Below, piece after piece: positions 1-57,130 of a stretch of 64,000 bases of DNA; position 1 is the first letter of the stretch; each line of letters begins with the position of its first letter. The stretch lies in NCBI GenBank assembly GCA_020152595.1, contig JAIGNY010002156.1:148501-212500 (forward strand), in the 5' to 3' direction. Source of the DNA: Chiridota heheva (lineage: Eukaryota > Echinodermata > Holothuroidea > Apodida > Chiridotidae). The notes below the pieces were generated by a model that was not told the origin of the DNA, ran no database searches, and was given only the letters and a program-made list of their open reading frames with translations. The position numbers and the translations under genes are program-made.

Positions 1-387
1 AACGATACATCTTTAAACTTTAACTGAACCCAAACTTTAAGTAGTTACTTCAGAATTCTAATTGTGTGTTTCCTATCAGATAGACATGTCTGCTACCCGA
101 CTTAAAGACCTCATCGAAAAACTCATTGTCTTTCTAAATCATATTCATATATAGCATTATGTGACATTCTCTGTTTATGTCATGTCAAGTTACAATTTGC
201 CTTTCCTGATAAGGAGATTTATTTTAATGGAGACATAAAGTCTCATATAATTCCTAGTTCATATGATAAAAATAAAAATAACACATTTTCTGACCAAGTC
301 TCATACCTTCTAAAACAATCTAAGAGATTTTATTTTAATTATGAAAATCTTTCATGCTGCTACTATGGGGGCTGCATTTTTATTTCA

Positions 388-957
388 AAGGATTAAGCTC
401 AGTGGTCAAGCATGTCTATCTTATATGAAAGAGGACTACAAAAGAAACAAAATAGTAAAGAAAACATCCAAATATCTTTTTCTGTTAAGAAGGTATTTCA
501 GTTTAAAGTTTGGTACATGTATATTTGTGTAGAAACGACTAAAATCAGACTAGTTGGGGATGTCATAGCCTCAGATTCCTCAGTCTTCATGTATTATATC
601 ATATTTTGTCCTGCGATTCTGTGGCTTAAAAACCATGGGATTATCAAAAAAATAGTAAAACTGAATCTGGGAAGGGTATTTATAATGTACCACCTGAAGA
701 AAGTTTGAGGATAAATAAGTTGAATAGTGAAAAATTTAAATAAACTTTCAATAAAATACATAATGACTGAGGAATCTGAGGCTGTGACTAGTCTGATTTT
801 TGTCGTTTCTGCAGAAATAATACCAAACTTTAAAATTGAATATCTCCTTAACGGAAAAAGATTTTTGAATTCTTTCTTCACCATTTTGTTTCTTTTGAAG
901 TCCTCTTTCATAGAAGATGAACATGCTTGACCACTGAACTAACCCTTTGAACTAATC
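388..957. repeat. Foldback (inverted) repeat with two 200-bp arms
   Basis: The left arm (388-600) and right arm (about 757-957) are imperfect reverse complements, separated by about 155 bp. Both arms give the same broken peptide reading in their own direction (ETTKIRLV preceded by FSLKFG or SILKFG). A nonautonomous foldback transposon or a decayed inverted duplication would look like this. No target-site duplication is visible. Confidence 0.7.
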
Positions 958-1894
958 TTTTAAAACATGCAGGAAATGATGTTATCAGCACAACAAGATG
1001 TTGGACTGCTTTGTATTTCTTGTAATTTATCTCAAGTTTCAAGCTTATGAAAAATTGTTTTCTTTTTGTCAGGGTCAAAAGCATTTTTGTATACACATGA
1101 AATTGTCAAAACAAGCTGTTAAAACTTGGTGTCACATCATTTTGCAATAACAGCTATTAGATCAAACTGATAAAAAAATACATTATAATCCTTGTCCTTG
1201 TTGTGGAAATAGTATGTCCTCCTTGTTGTGGAAATAGTGTCATCATGCGAAGGATTTCTTAATACAGAATTGAACTAAATGGCAGCCTCAATGACTGTGA
1301 CTTCAAACATCAAAAACTTTGAGATAGGAATACAATTTTGAGTTGCTGATTTTGGTTTCAGTTAGCCTAGGTTTTTCATACTCTTATCATATGAAATAAT
1401 TATTGTATCAGACTTTATGTCCCCTTTAATCTTTTTTCACATAAAGAAAATCTGACTGTTTTCAGAGGAGAGTTGCTAAATGGGAATAACCAAATACTTC
1501 TACACTAATCACACTAATCATTGTTTTAACTTCTAACTGAAATTCAATCTGAGTAGCATGTGAAATTACACAAATGTCCACCTCAAACATATTTTGAAAA
1601 TGTCATTAAAGAGGACAATGACATGGTTAAACAAAATGATATCTGTGATACACTTTATATATAGGTATATTGATTATTTCACAAACACTTCCGCATGAAG
1701 GTGCAAAAAATCAGTGTTTTATATTCCCTCCTCCAAATTGCTTTGAGAAAAATAGGCTCGTAATTTCACTTGCCAACATGATGAAATTAGAGGAAGACTA
1801 GTCACGTGACCCACATTATTTACTGTGTTTGTCCATATGGTAATCACCTATAACCAGTTGGACTTCATTTCTAGTCACAATTTGTCAAAACAGG
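958..1894. other. AT-rich non-coding stretch
   Basis: I recognise no gene or transposon protein here. There is only a short tandem duplication, CCTTGTTGTGGAAATAGT, near 1195-1240. Confidence 0.5.
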
Positions 1895-2200
1895 ATCAAC
1901 CTAGATGCCAGACCAACTTAGAGGCAGGACCAACCTAGAGGTCAGACTAATCTAGAGGCTGGACCAACCTAGAGACCAAATCAACCTGAAGGCCTAACCA
2001 ACCTAGATGCTGGACCAACTTAGATGCCGGACCAACCTAGAGGCTGGACCAACCTAGAGGCCAAACCAACCTAGAGGCCGGACCGCCCTAGAGGCTGGAC
2101 CAACCTAAAGGCCGGACCAACCTAAAGGCCAGACCAACCTAGAGGCCGGACCAAACTAAAGGCCGGACTAACCTAGAGGTCGGACCAACCTAGAGGTTGG
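1895..2200. repeat. 17-bp minisatellite, 18 copies
   Basis: Eighteen consecutive 17-bp units of consensus ACCAACCTAGAGGCCGG fill exactly 306 bp without indels. Variation is by substitution only (AGGCC/AGGTC/ATGCC, CTAGAG/CTAAAG). Confidence 0.95.
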
Positions 2201-3149
2201 GTTGTGTTTACAGCCCCATCACCAATACACCTCATACTAAATTTTGTTCTCATGTTCCAACAGGTGACCTCCTTGCACCTTTCACATACAGGGAACAATC
2301 AGATGCACAAGTGCATTTTAATCATTTACATCCTTCAATATTCAGTACATAATATTTATGAATACATTGCAGACTAATGTACAAGTTTACATGAGCTAAA
2401 GTTTATATGAGTGCTAAGTTTACATAAGCTATACTATGTCAAATAATTTTCTAGGAACTACTGTCCACAGTGGCAAGTCCATTTTCTCCAAGCTGACGAT
2501 TTATGCCAGAATTTGTAAAAACCTCGGTATTTAAGCCAGTTTTGTTCACATCACTGTGATTTTAAAGTGTTTCTTAATCAATTTTAGAGAAAAGTATGGT
2601 ATATTTTGTACAACTGGTTAAGCTCCACCCCAAAGATCTTGACTACAATTCTACTAATGTCACAAATTGTGCACATTACAACTGTCAACATTAGAGCATT
2701 AGAGTACATGTATTGTGTTCTACTGTGAACTACTGGCTATTTCTACTAAAGATGAAATGAAAGATCTAAGTTTGCATAGTGTAAGATTCAGAAAGCAGAA
2801 GCTAGTTACATCAAATCCTAAATAAATTCGGAGTTATTTTTGCAGTTTTACCTCTACTACAACCAATGAACAAAATTAAACCAATAATCTTATATAAAAA
2901 AATATTTTGTCAAATATTTTAAACATTTTATCCAATATTTTCATCAGAAAAAAATAAATATATATTTCTATACCCTGACGAGCCTTATATTTCAATATTT
3001 CATAAAAATATCAAATTCTGCATCATATCATTAAATATTAAACATGTGGGAGACAATTTTAGTGTAAACGGAGATAAAGATTGTGTCAAATAATTATAAC
3101 ACAGACTCAAAGCAAACAATCTAGAATTTTAGCAATCACAGTGTAATAA
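2201..3149. other. AT-rich non-coding stretch downstream of CDO1
   Basis: No open reading frame of interest, RNA gene or clear repeat is recognised here. Confidence 0.5.
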
Positions 3150-3590
3150 TAATAAAAAATAACAATGCCTAACATTTATAAGGAGCTAATTATAGCTAAG
3201 TTCAAAGTTGTCAGAAGCGCCTTATATATTGTACAATTGTCAAATTCTCAAGGCAATTTGATTGGATCAGGACAGGAAGTGGAATGAACACCACGTATTC
3301 ACGCTTCTTTTTTTAATAGTGTTCAAAGAAGCAGGCAGGGTGACTCTCCTGCTGTCAGGACCACCATTTAACGTCCTCAGCTGATGGACAGTGAGCGCCA
3401 TTTAACCATTGGTTCATTTCTCCCAATGGTCAGATGAGGAGTAGGTGTCGCAAATGACATACTGCTGCCCTCGATTTCTGGCCTACATGTATCTGTCTGC
3501 ATAGCTGTGGAAAAATCTCCAAGTCGTATCTCATGAGACTTGAACCTGGAACCTCCAGCATCTTAGGTACCAAATGAGCTACCTATCCCT
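3150..3590 (-). mobile_element. tRNA-derived SINE
   Basis: Read on the minus strand, the element opens with a tRNA-like head. An A-box-like TAGCTCATTTGGTACC lies at 3581-3566 and a B-box-like GGTTCAAGTCTC at 3546-3535. The body runs to a TTATTATTATT tail near 3150-3160, after a TATAAGGCGC motif that resembles the 3' ends of many metazoan SINEs and L2-type LINEs. Boundaries are estimated. The head does not fold as a clean functional tRNA. Confidence 0.6.
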
Positions 3591-3646
3591 GATAGGTAGC
3601 TCCGATTTTGGTGTACCAAAATCGTTCTGTCTAAATTTAGACAGAA
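3576..3646. repeat. Three adjacent palindromes
   Basis: Three hairpins follow one another with no spacer. The first, 3576-3602, has perfect 12-bp arms (GAGCTACCTATC) and a 3-nt loop. The second, 3603-3624, has perfect 10-bp arms (CGATTTTGGT) and a 2-nt loop. The third, 3625-3646, is a perfect 22-bp palindrome centred on AAATTT. The first overlaps the SINE head. Function is unknown. Confidence 0.85.
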
Positions 3647-4535
3647 ACATAAAGGAGCTCTCAGTCGAAAAAGGAGGCCGTCATTTTTGGTATGCCAGGG
3701 GAATTTTGAAAAAAGAAAAAAAAACAGGTCTAATTTTTGATACTCATGTCCTTAAAAAATTAATTAAAGTATTCATAAGAAATAATTATGTTTATTTTGA
3801 ACATTCATATCAAAGTTCTTCACTACTAACATGTGCACAAAGAGTGTGTACGAATTTAGTTGAGACTGAAGAAAAATACGTCCTCACTTTTCGGGTGCCC
3901 GCTCCTTTAAATATTCTTCCATCAAATGTCTTAGGCACTATGTATGGTTACTTGATGTCCAGATGAAGAAATACAAAAGCCAACCTCATACTTCATCACA
4001 ATTTAACATGACTGATAATTTAATCATATTTACTTTCTTTACAGGTTACAAAAGCATCTAAACAGAAAGTTTGAAAACATAACAAATCTGTGAAATGGCC
4101 AAAACTGTTCTAACAAAAATCTAGTTTACTGGTACTTATTTCCATCAATTTTCTCCCAAGAAAAATATGGTCAGAATTATGGATGCTCTTAAAATTTTGA
4201 TTTGCCTTATCATCTCAGCAAACATTTGGTGATGCCATTTAATCATGAATGGTCTACAATTATTTTCTTCAAAGTAAAATAAAATTTGTTAATTTCCCGT
4301 ATCAACCACACACTGCTTCAGAAATCTTAACAAGTGAATAATGTTAAGTTAAATCTTAAATTACTTTTGCATTTAAAATTTTAGTGCTTTTGTGAATACT
4401 TAATTTTCCTTCTCAAGAAAATCTGCCATTTATCTGCTCTTAGAGAATATACACACAGACTGCAAAAGTTTGCAGGTATTAAAATGATTCCATTCTAAAA
4501 GGACATTTCTGAAGTGGGTTAACTGTTTTAGGGCA

Positions 4536-49064
<44,529 letters not shown>

Positions 49065-49420
49065 TTTTCTGTTGTTGATAATATCTTTGGAATTTCCGAG
49101 TTCCTTTGCTGAAATGTGCAAAACTGGAAAGTACAAGTAGGCCTAGCCTAGTTCTATTCGTCTTTGAAGTTTCTGAACGGTGAAGGTCGGTTTGATGGAG
49201 AAAGAAATAACGTCACACTACTGACATGGCTGAATACCCGTAACACTACAGAAACCTACACTAACCTATCAGTATGAATGACTGACACTGACTTTGTCGT
49301 TTGGCGAACCTTCTCACCTTTCTTCTCATTAAAAGGTCAACTCTTCCGGAAATATCCAGTCAAATTTAAAAGTGTTCGTCAAAAAACATGCTAAGTAAAT
49401 AACCGACCACAAATAAATGT
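49065..49420 (-). promoter_or_regulatory. Putative 5' UTR and promoter region of CDO1
   Basis: This is the sequence immediately upstream of the CDO1 start codon. It contains an in-frame TAG at 49145-49143 and no in-frame upstream ATG. I see no convincing TATA box, so the transcription start cannot be placed. It is called only from its position. Confidence 0.3.
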
Positions 49421-51839
49421 TTTCTTCGACTTGAATTTAAAGAAGTGTTTGATTTAACAACAAGAAAATACAACCGGGAAGTTTGATGCTGCAGTACTTG
49501 AACATAGCGCGCAGTCGGGTTAGCTGCCTAGCCAGCCTACGTTTGTTTACATCGCGTCGCACATGTACATACGTACGGCGCTTGGCAGCTATCCAATGAA
49601 AGATTTGCATATGACACACACCTAAAATTTACCAATCACAGATCAAAAAATTAATGACGTCAGATAAATGTGCCGACTCTTGATTGTAAATGTAGATGGC
49701 AATCTGCCATAATAAAAATTGAACGAAGTCTTAAAAACCTTTTCACGCAGGAATGTTATGTATGTTTGTCAGCAAGCATGAAGTGTTTTTCTACTTTCTG
49801 TTTTTCTGGCTCTATCGGTCTCTTTTAACATACTAATTGGTACCAAGATTGGAGACCACCCAGGAAAATTTGGGGACTAGTGATGGCAAAATCCGATGCC
49901 TGGCCCCAAACAAAATTGATGCTCAACTTTTATAAGGTTGTGAGATAAAGATTGTTATACTGTCATACATACTACATTGGTTGGTAGCCAGAGGCGGCGG
50001 ACCCCCGTTTTGTCTTTACTAAGTTCAAGTTTTATCTCTCTAAAAGAGCATTTTTTGAACTTTAAAAATAAGGTCAAAAAGTGTGACATAATTTTGGGGG
50101 TACTTTGAAATGTGTGACGGGGTAGGGTTCTAAAATGTGACACTCTTTATGGATCACCCCTATGTAGTTCTGTACTACTTCATTTTCTTTAGCTGGTATT
50201 TTGCAGTTTCTCTTTTCCCAAGGAGGAGTTATTGACTGGTGCTTTAAGCAACCACGTGACTGTTTAATAGTTTAAGTGAATGACAAATTAATCTTCTCAG
50301 CATGGTTTAAACAACTTTTTAAACAGCCTTTTTTTTTTAAACAACATTATTTAGACAGCATGCATTTTTAAACACAAATTTTAAAGTTGGTTAAATTTTT
50401 AAGCAATTCAATGTTTAAACTTTAAAAAACCTCAGATGTTTAACATTTTAAACAACCGGTTGTTCAGTTCACCTGTCAAACAGCGATTGTCTAAAATTTG
50501 AAAACAGTTTTAAAAAAATTCTAACTTTGTAGGAGGGCCATTTTGAGGGAAATTCCTTTGATCAGGGCCAATTCATAGCAATAGAACATTCCAAAATGGA
50601 TGAGCAAAAATCGAACAGCAATTAAACATCAAATTAATATATCACTGACAACATAGAAATTTGATTTTTAATACTGTGTAGAACAATACGTTATTAATTG
50701 AAACAGCATTAACCATTACCATCAAACAAAAGAATGAAACAAATTATGGAACTTTTTGAAAAGTAATTGCTAACAAGTATACGAGTATTCATTAAATATT
50801 ATAAATTGTTGGTGAGCCTACGCGACTTAATAATGTCAGCGTATTTAATAACCAATCACAAATACACAATTTATATTTTTTACTTATGTACGTACGCGCG
50901 CTGCAGCTGTTGTTGTATACACAAACAACAACACTGTGTCGATGTCAAAGGACTCGTACACGTGCGCAGCTATACAGTACAGATACGTTGAATGCACAGC
51001 TGATAAACTAAAGTAGACACGATCGCTAATGCATAACCTCTTCTACAGTACAGTGGTCACAAAAGAGCATGAAAATTAACACCGACGTCCTGAACTTTTG
51101 CCTTAGAACGTAACCACACAAACATAAAGCTGAATAACTTATTTCATCTTACGTTTTTTGTCAATTTCCCGAATTCTCTGCAAAAAGGGTAAAATTGTCA
51201 ATTCTCTGGAAGAAATTTAGTGTATTATGATATCGTTGCAACTAATGTTGCAAACGCGCAGTGGCGTGGTCGGTCATGTTTCACTGGGGGCAAAGACATT
51301 TTGGCGCCCCCTCCCACCAAAGTAACAAAAATGCTTTTAAATAAAGCGTGCACATAGATCTAAATTGGCATGCACCGATTGTAGGGCACTTGCTTAAAAT
51401 TGTGTTAACTCTATTGTCTATAGGCATGATATAGGAGCGAAGGACGCGAAGAATTGTTGCAGACCCAAGGGTTTCCGGGAAACCGGGGCCTACGTTTGTT
51501 TTTTGGGGTTTTGGTACGTACCAGAAAAGGGCTTTAAAATGTGTCACATCTATGGGGCGAAGCTGCAGGTAGGGGCGCTGGGGATAGCAACAAATTGCTT
51601 AATTCAGGGTTGACGTCCTGGTAGGCGTTTTTTGGCCTTATATTGGTAGCAGAAGATTGCTTAAAATTGTGTCAATTCCATAATAAAATTAGTTAAAATA
51701 AAGATTTTGGAACGAATGTTTAAATGTAAAATTCCATTGACTACAATATGTGTCTTTAGTTCGGGTGACTAGGGATGGTTTTCGTGTTTTTGATGTAAGA
51801 ATAAAGCTTTGAGAGAAAACATTTTCAGCGTTGAGAATA
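49421..51839. other. Unassigned intergenic sequence upstream of CDO1
   Basis: No gene is recognised. Around 50290-50470 the motif TTTAAACAAC and its complement recur many times, including a central AACAACCGGTTGTT palindrome. This is a low-grade repeat. Confidence 0.4.
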
Positions 51840-51879
51840 CAAAATGTATAACAATATAATCTCAAGACAATTTGTTCGC

Positions 51880-52075
51880 TCCTGTGAGCGTTCGGTGCCC
51901 TCTCGAAAAGCTTCTACCAGCTGTATCAGAAAGCGTGACGTCATTCGGCCTATTTTTCATATAGGCCGAAGCCCGAGAGTCGAAGCTCCTATACCTACAG
52001 TGTTACAAAATTGTGATACTTTTTTAAGTCACCACATCCATGTTGGTTCCAAGTTAGGGCAGTAGAGAGTCAAGC
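51880..52075 (-). repeat. CRE-containing repeat, copy 1 (inverted partner at 56950)
   Basis: On the minus strand it reads CTACTGCCCTAACTTGGAAC, CAACATGG, AAGTATCAC, GGTATAGGAGCTTCGAC, GCTTCGGCCTATA and AATGACGTCACG. This matches the plus strand of 56950-57130. TGACGTCA is a perfect CRE/ATF octamer. Any regulatory activity is unproved. Confidence 0.75.
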
Positions 52076-52405
52076 ATTTCAAAAATAGATCAAACCAAAA
52101 AAATGTGTGAATTAAATATTCTAGAGAAATTGTTTATTATTTTATTTTTTACATAAGATTTAATTTTATCGTTACTTTTTGTGCACTTTTAGTTCAATAA
52201 ACCATTAATTTTATAAGTCATTAATATAACAAATTTAATTATGACGTCATCCATGGGTCAAGTGCGAAAAAAAATTGCCAAACCATGCTCATAGTGCAGA
52301 TACTTTTCGCGATACCGGTACGGTACAGTACGATACCAATGTGTTTATTACTCATTGTTTTACGTCTGAACATGATGGCAGATTGAAAGGTTAAAGCATT
52401 TAAAA

Positions 52406-53719
52406 GTTTGTTTGTTTGTTTGATGAGGGCTTAACGGCACCACGACAACGAGGGTCAAATTGTGCCTGAGAGGTTAGATCATTCTAGAAGTAGGAAGAAA
52501 AGGAAACAGGAGGAGAATGAGATAAATTCAAGAACAAAAGGTCAGAAAGCTGTCATCGAGAGAGGAGGTGCATGGTTGAAACAAAAACAAAGTAGAGAGG
52601 GGGTGGAAGAGGATAATTAAATATGGTTGTAGAGGGAAGCATGATGAAGGAAGGAGATAATTTTATCCGGAGGATTTTTCTGGAAGAACTCAGCAATTGA
52701 GTTGTGGGGAGCGAGGGAAGCTCTGGGAAGGTTGTACAGGCGGCAAGCAAGGAGAACGTGATGGATTGTGAGGCTGCAATGGCAATTGTTGCAGAGGGGT
52801 TGGTGGAGCCAATAAGGAGGTGGGAGTGAGTGAGGTGGGTGTGACCAATTCTAAGACGGGTAATATGAACGTTGTCGATACGAGAGAGGTTGTTGATGGT
52901 GGATTTGATCGGATCTGTGGGCTGGATGACATGAAGTTTGTTATCAATTTGGGAGTTCCATGAGGTTTGCCAGAGGTAACAAACAAGGGAAGCGATAAGT
53001 GGTTTGATGATAGAGAAGGGTTTTGGGAAAGGGGTAGGAAGGAGGTCGAGTGCAAGCTTAGCGGCTGCATCAGCCCTGTCATTGCCAGGGATGCCAACAT
53101 GGCTGGGTATCCAGAAGAAAATAATACTTTTCCTGCAGAGGGTGGGAGAAAGGAGTTTCCGGAGGAGGAGGTGGCATGTGAGGTTATCCCATTTAAGATT
53201 GAGTAAAGAAGTAAGAACAGCCTTTGAGTCGGAGAAAATGGCAAAGTGGCTGAGCGGAGAGTACACAATAAAGTTGAGGGCGAGGAGAATGGCCTAAGCC
53301 TCGGCTGAAAAGACGGATGAGTAGTCGGGAAGTCTGCTACTGAGGGTGATGTCTTGGATGACGGCAGCAGCAGCTGTCTTGTTGCCTTCCTTGGAGCCAT
53401 CAGTATATATAGATGGAGGTGTAACTTGAGAGTTGGTCTTTGATTTGGCTGTGAAGATTGATGAAGAGTTTAGGGTGGGTTTGAGTTTTGTGATGAGTGG
53501 AGAGGCCCAGGTGGACAGAAGGGAGGGGTGGTCCAAGGAGGAAAAGTGGGGCAGGAGAAGGTGCCGAGAGTGGCGGTGTTGATGCCGAGATGGAAGAGTC
53601 CTGATTTAATGCGTAAGCTGAAGGGAGGGGATAGGGTTTTAGTCCTATCAAAAAGGATGGAGAAATTGGGGCACCTAATGAGGTTGTAAACAAGGTTATG
53701 GGTGTTGGTGAGGACTATA
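52406..53719 (-). mobile_element. 5'-truncated RNase H LINE with target-site duplication
   Basis: The minus strand encodes the end of ORF2. RNase H reads SIYTDGSKEGNKTAAAAVIQ (about 53410), AILLALNFI, HFAIFSDSKAVL (53250) and FFWIPSHVGIPGNDRADAA (about 53130), broken by one stop and frameshifts. The 3' end is CAAACAAACAAACAAA. The 13-bp duplication AAAGCATTTAAAA flanks it exactly at 52393-52405 and 53720-53732. It belongs to the same broad family as 19575-23470, and 32865-33175 is a sister tail. Confidence 0.93.
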
Positions 53720-53732
53720 AAAGCATTTAAAA

Positions 53733-56700
53733 TGAATTACTGCCTAACCTTATCGAAGTTGTTATGCATTACGCCTAGGCGCTAGCCTAGTTGGTGAAGG
53801 TCGGCCAACAGCATAGGCCTATTTAACGAATAACGTTAGCGATGGGCCGGCCCTAGCCACCTGTACACCCCCGGTTCCGTAGTAATTGTAGTCTGCCTGT
53901 TTCTATTTTATAAAAGCTATTCTTACGCAGTCAGACATCTGTGATCCCAGAGATTTACAATGTAATATCAACTAAGGTGGATCTAGGCCTAGTTATTGAA
54001 GCCTAGTTTAGGCTCGGGATTATCGGGTAGTATGAAAAAGGTTGAAGAATTCAAGTTGCCAACTTAACCTATTCAAATTCAGACCTAGCCATTAGGCCTA
54101 CAAAAAGGCTACATTCTTGTTACTTATGGATTCGAATCATTTACCATCGTATGGCCATAATTTCTTTCACTTTAACCCGTGTCTGTGTGCTGACATTGTA
54201 GGATTGCTGTTGTTTACTGGTCTGCGGCCTCACGAACGCCACCTGTAATGTCAAAAAGTGTATTGTGGGATATGACTAATAGCTACATTCTTGCAAACTA
54301 CATGCAAGTTAGAACTTGACTAACATTTACAAGAATTTAGGCTATAATTTGCTTTAATTTAGCTGCCCACACCTACTTAATTCGCCTGGTGATTTTTTGT
54401 GTATACTGGTTAAATTTAAACAAAACTTGGCAAAGAATTCATGGAGATATTTGAATATTTGTGAAGGGAACATTATTTATGCCAAACATAATGTGAAGGC
54501 AAATAACTCACACACTAGCTCTATGACACATGCAATCATTGTTACGGTTGGGCTCATTTTGTCAGGAAAAGCTATTAACTCTTATCATCAGATTATGTGG
54601 TTCAACCCAATAAATTGGTAGTTTGCCATACCCATCTCAAAGCTATTAACTTTGTGGTGTTAAAGGGAACACATTAAACAGTAAAATAATTCAATTGTGA
54701 GTAGGGTAAAGAAAGAATAATTTGTCAATAATACAGGAAATATACATTAATTAACTTAAATAACTGGTACAGGTTACATGAAATGGTGTGTAAATTCAGG
54801 TTTTTAAAAACAGATCAAGACATATTGTTCTGCCATTAACTTCTAAAAATCATTCCTATAAATTTTCATGTACATTTATGATAGAGGAATTGGGACTTTA
54901 TTGTGGAGGTAACAAATTTACAAGCTTTGACATCACAATTTTGATTTTCTGCAATAATCAAATGTATAAATTTAACTTTAAAACTGGTAATCAACTTTAC
55001 AAACATTCCTGATAGTTTCCTTATAAGACATCTTCTGTGGATGAACGTACTGCCATAAGTCCTCCACTGTACTTATCACTACAGCTTTAGCTGAAATCAG
55101 CAAACTTTGTGAAGTGATGTTGATGTAGGTATAGATATACAACAGTATGTTATTATTTCACAATATAAGTTTTTAAGAAAGAAACATAAATCAACAAAAT
55201 CTGAGCTTCTTCCTATGCAGTCTTACAACTATAGATCCCCATGGTTGTAAAGTGTGGCCTATATTCAACTGAGTTAAGCCTAGTAAAAGACAGTGTGATT
55301 TTGCATGTATGTTTACTGCAAATAAGAGCCTGGTCTGCTGGTTTTCATGTTGAATTTTCACTTGGGGTTTGTGTCTTTTTTGGTTAGGCAGACAAAATGT
55401 TATGTATAAAAAGGTTACACTAAAATTACCATGTCATATCCTCATAACCTGATAATAGTACATTCTACTACCAAGAAAAAACATTATACATGTGCCTGGA
55501 GTCAGAAAACATTTGAGCAGGGTATTGTGCACTACAAAATGATATACAGGTATTCAGCTCACTGATATCTGGTACAAAATTAATTTACATTGCAAAAAAT
55601 ATTCGTACTCTAGTACAGTCAATGATTTTTAACAATCATACAACATAAAAGTTGGAATACTATTGCACTGTATTAATTTGTTTATTGGATACCAAAGCAA
55701 AAAAAATGAGAGCAGAACGAAAGATTGCCTATCAATGAGAAGAGAAATTGCATGAAGCAAAACTTTCAAGTGATAATTTTGTATCTTCCCAACTTGAGAA
55801 CTTGAGAAACTTTTGCAAACAAATTGAAAGCAACTTTAATAAGTAATACACAGAATAAAAAATGCAGGCTGCAATACAACATGTAGGCCTATTCCAAAGA
55901 GTTTTATGATTATTTTTTAATTTAAACTTTATGAATTTAGGGCTTGCAATTGTTGGTAAATGATGTTGAACAGGAAAATGTGAATAAATCTGAAAACTTA
56001 AGTTTATTGAAATATAGATAAAAGTAATAAGTGAACCATTTGACCTACTGTATCTCAACCTATCTAAACAAGTTGGCACTTAACTTACTTTTTCTTTTGT
56101 TTTATACACACCTATCTGCCAGTTGGTCAGTCTGTTTTGTTGATTACCAACTATAAAACTAATTAGACTAGGCCTATATTGGTCTCATGCCCACCCACCC
56201 TAGCTAACAATTGTAATGCTGCATCTCAAGCATGGTCTTTTTATCATGACAGACATTTACAAGTCAATACCATGGTAATGTACATAGCCCTAACGTTATG
56301 CTACCAAATTGCAAGTGGTTTCACACCATGCACGCCTTAGCTACACTAACGTTACTGTCTGACTGTAGCCTGGCTAGGCAACACAATGACCCAAGGTTAC
56401 CCCGGCAACGCTTTTTGAAAGCTATAAATCGCAACATACATGTCTGAATAAAATAAGATTTGTTAAGTAACTTATTCTTGTTCCTAAATAAAACTAAAAT
56501 TATTGCCCATATTTGTCAGCGTTTACGTCGGTCAGTTAGGAACAACTGGCACAATTAACATAGCGCATTATTTTATGTTTACTGAAATTGTATAAGACAT
56601 CTACTAGTTTTAATCATTTAATTCTGATCAAAAAGGTTGTTCGCGTAGTATTTTTCTTAAAATATACTAATCAATTAGGCCTAAGTTAGTAGGTGCGATA

Positions 56701-56945
56701 CATGCCTGTCTACAATCTAACGCTGCGCTAAAGTATTTTCGTCCTGCATGTACTGTAAAAAAAAATCGTTGTTTTTGTGTTCTTGTTAGAAATAAAATGA
56801 ACATTAACCTTGATTAGAAAGACAAGTTATGATTAAAACTAATATAAATGTAATTAATTTTTGAAAGTAAATTATTTTATTTTTTATTTCTTAGCTTAAA
56901 TTTGCAGTTTGCCTATTTTTTATTGACTCCAATTTTCAATGTACC
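53733..56945. other. Unassigned intergenic sequence
   Basis: TAGGCCTA-type motifs are frequent. No exon chain, RNA gene or transposon domain is recognised. Confidence 0.4.
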
Positions 56946-56949
56946 GACA

Positions 56950-57130
56950 TATCTACTGCCCTCACTTGGAACCAACATGGGAGGAAGACGAACCAAAAAG
57001 TATCACGCACTGAGGTATAGGAGTTTCGACTTTTGGCCTTCGGCCTATACGTAGTATAGGACAAATGACGTCACGGCCTTCGGCCTATACGTAGTCTGGT
57101 AGTATAGGGTGAATGACGTTACGCTCTCTG
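56950..57130 (+). repeat. CRE-containing repeat, copy 2
   Basis: Inverted partner of 51880-52075. Here CGGCCTTCGGCCTATACGTA occurs twice in tandem (about 57043 and 57076) around AATGACGTCACGG. GGCCTTCGGCC is itself a near-palindrome. Confidence 0.75.

Noticed and set aside
1895-2200. CRISPR-like array
   Set aside because: Units are contiguous 17-mers without spacers, in a eukaryotic genome; it is a minisatellite.
3515-3602. tRNA gene
   Set aside because: A- and B-box-like motifs are present, but the sequence is degenerate and joined to a SINE body and tail.
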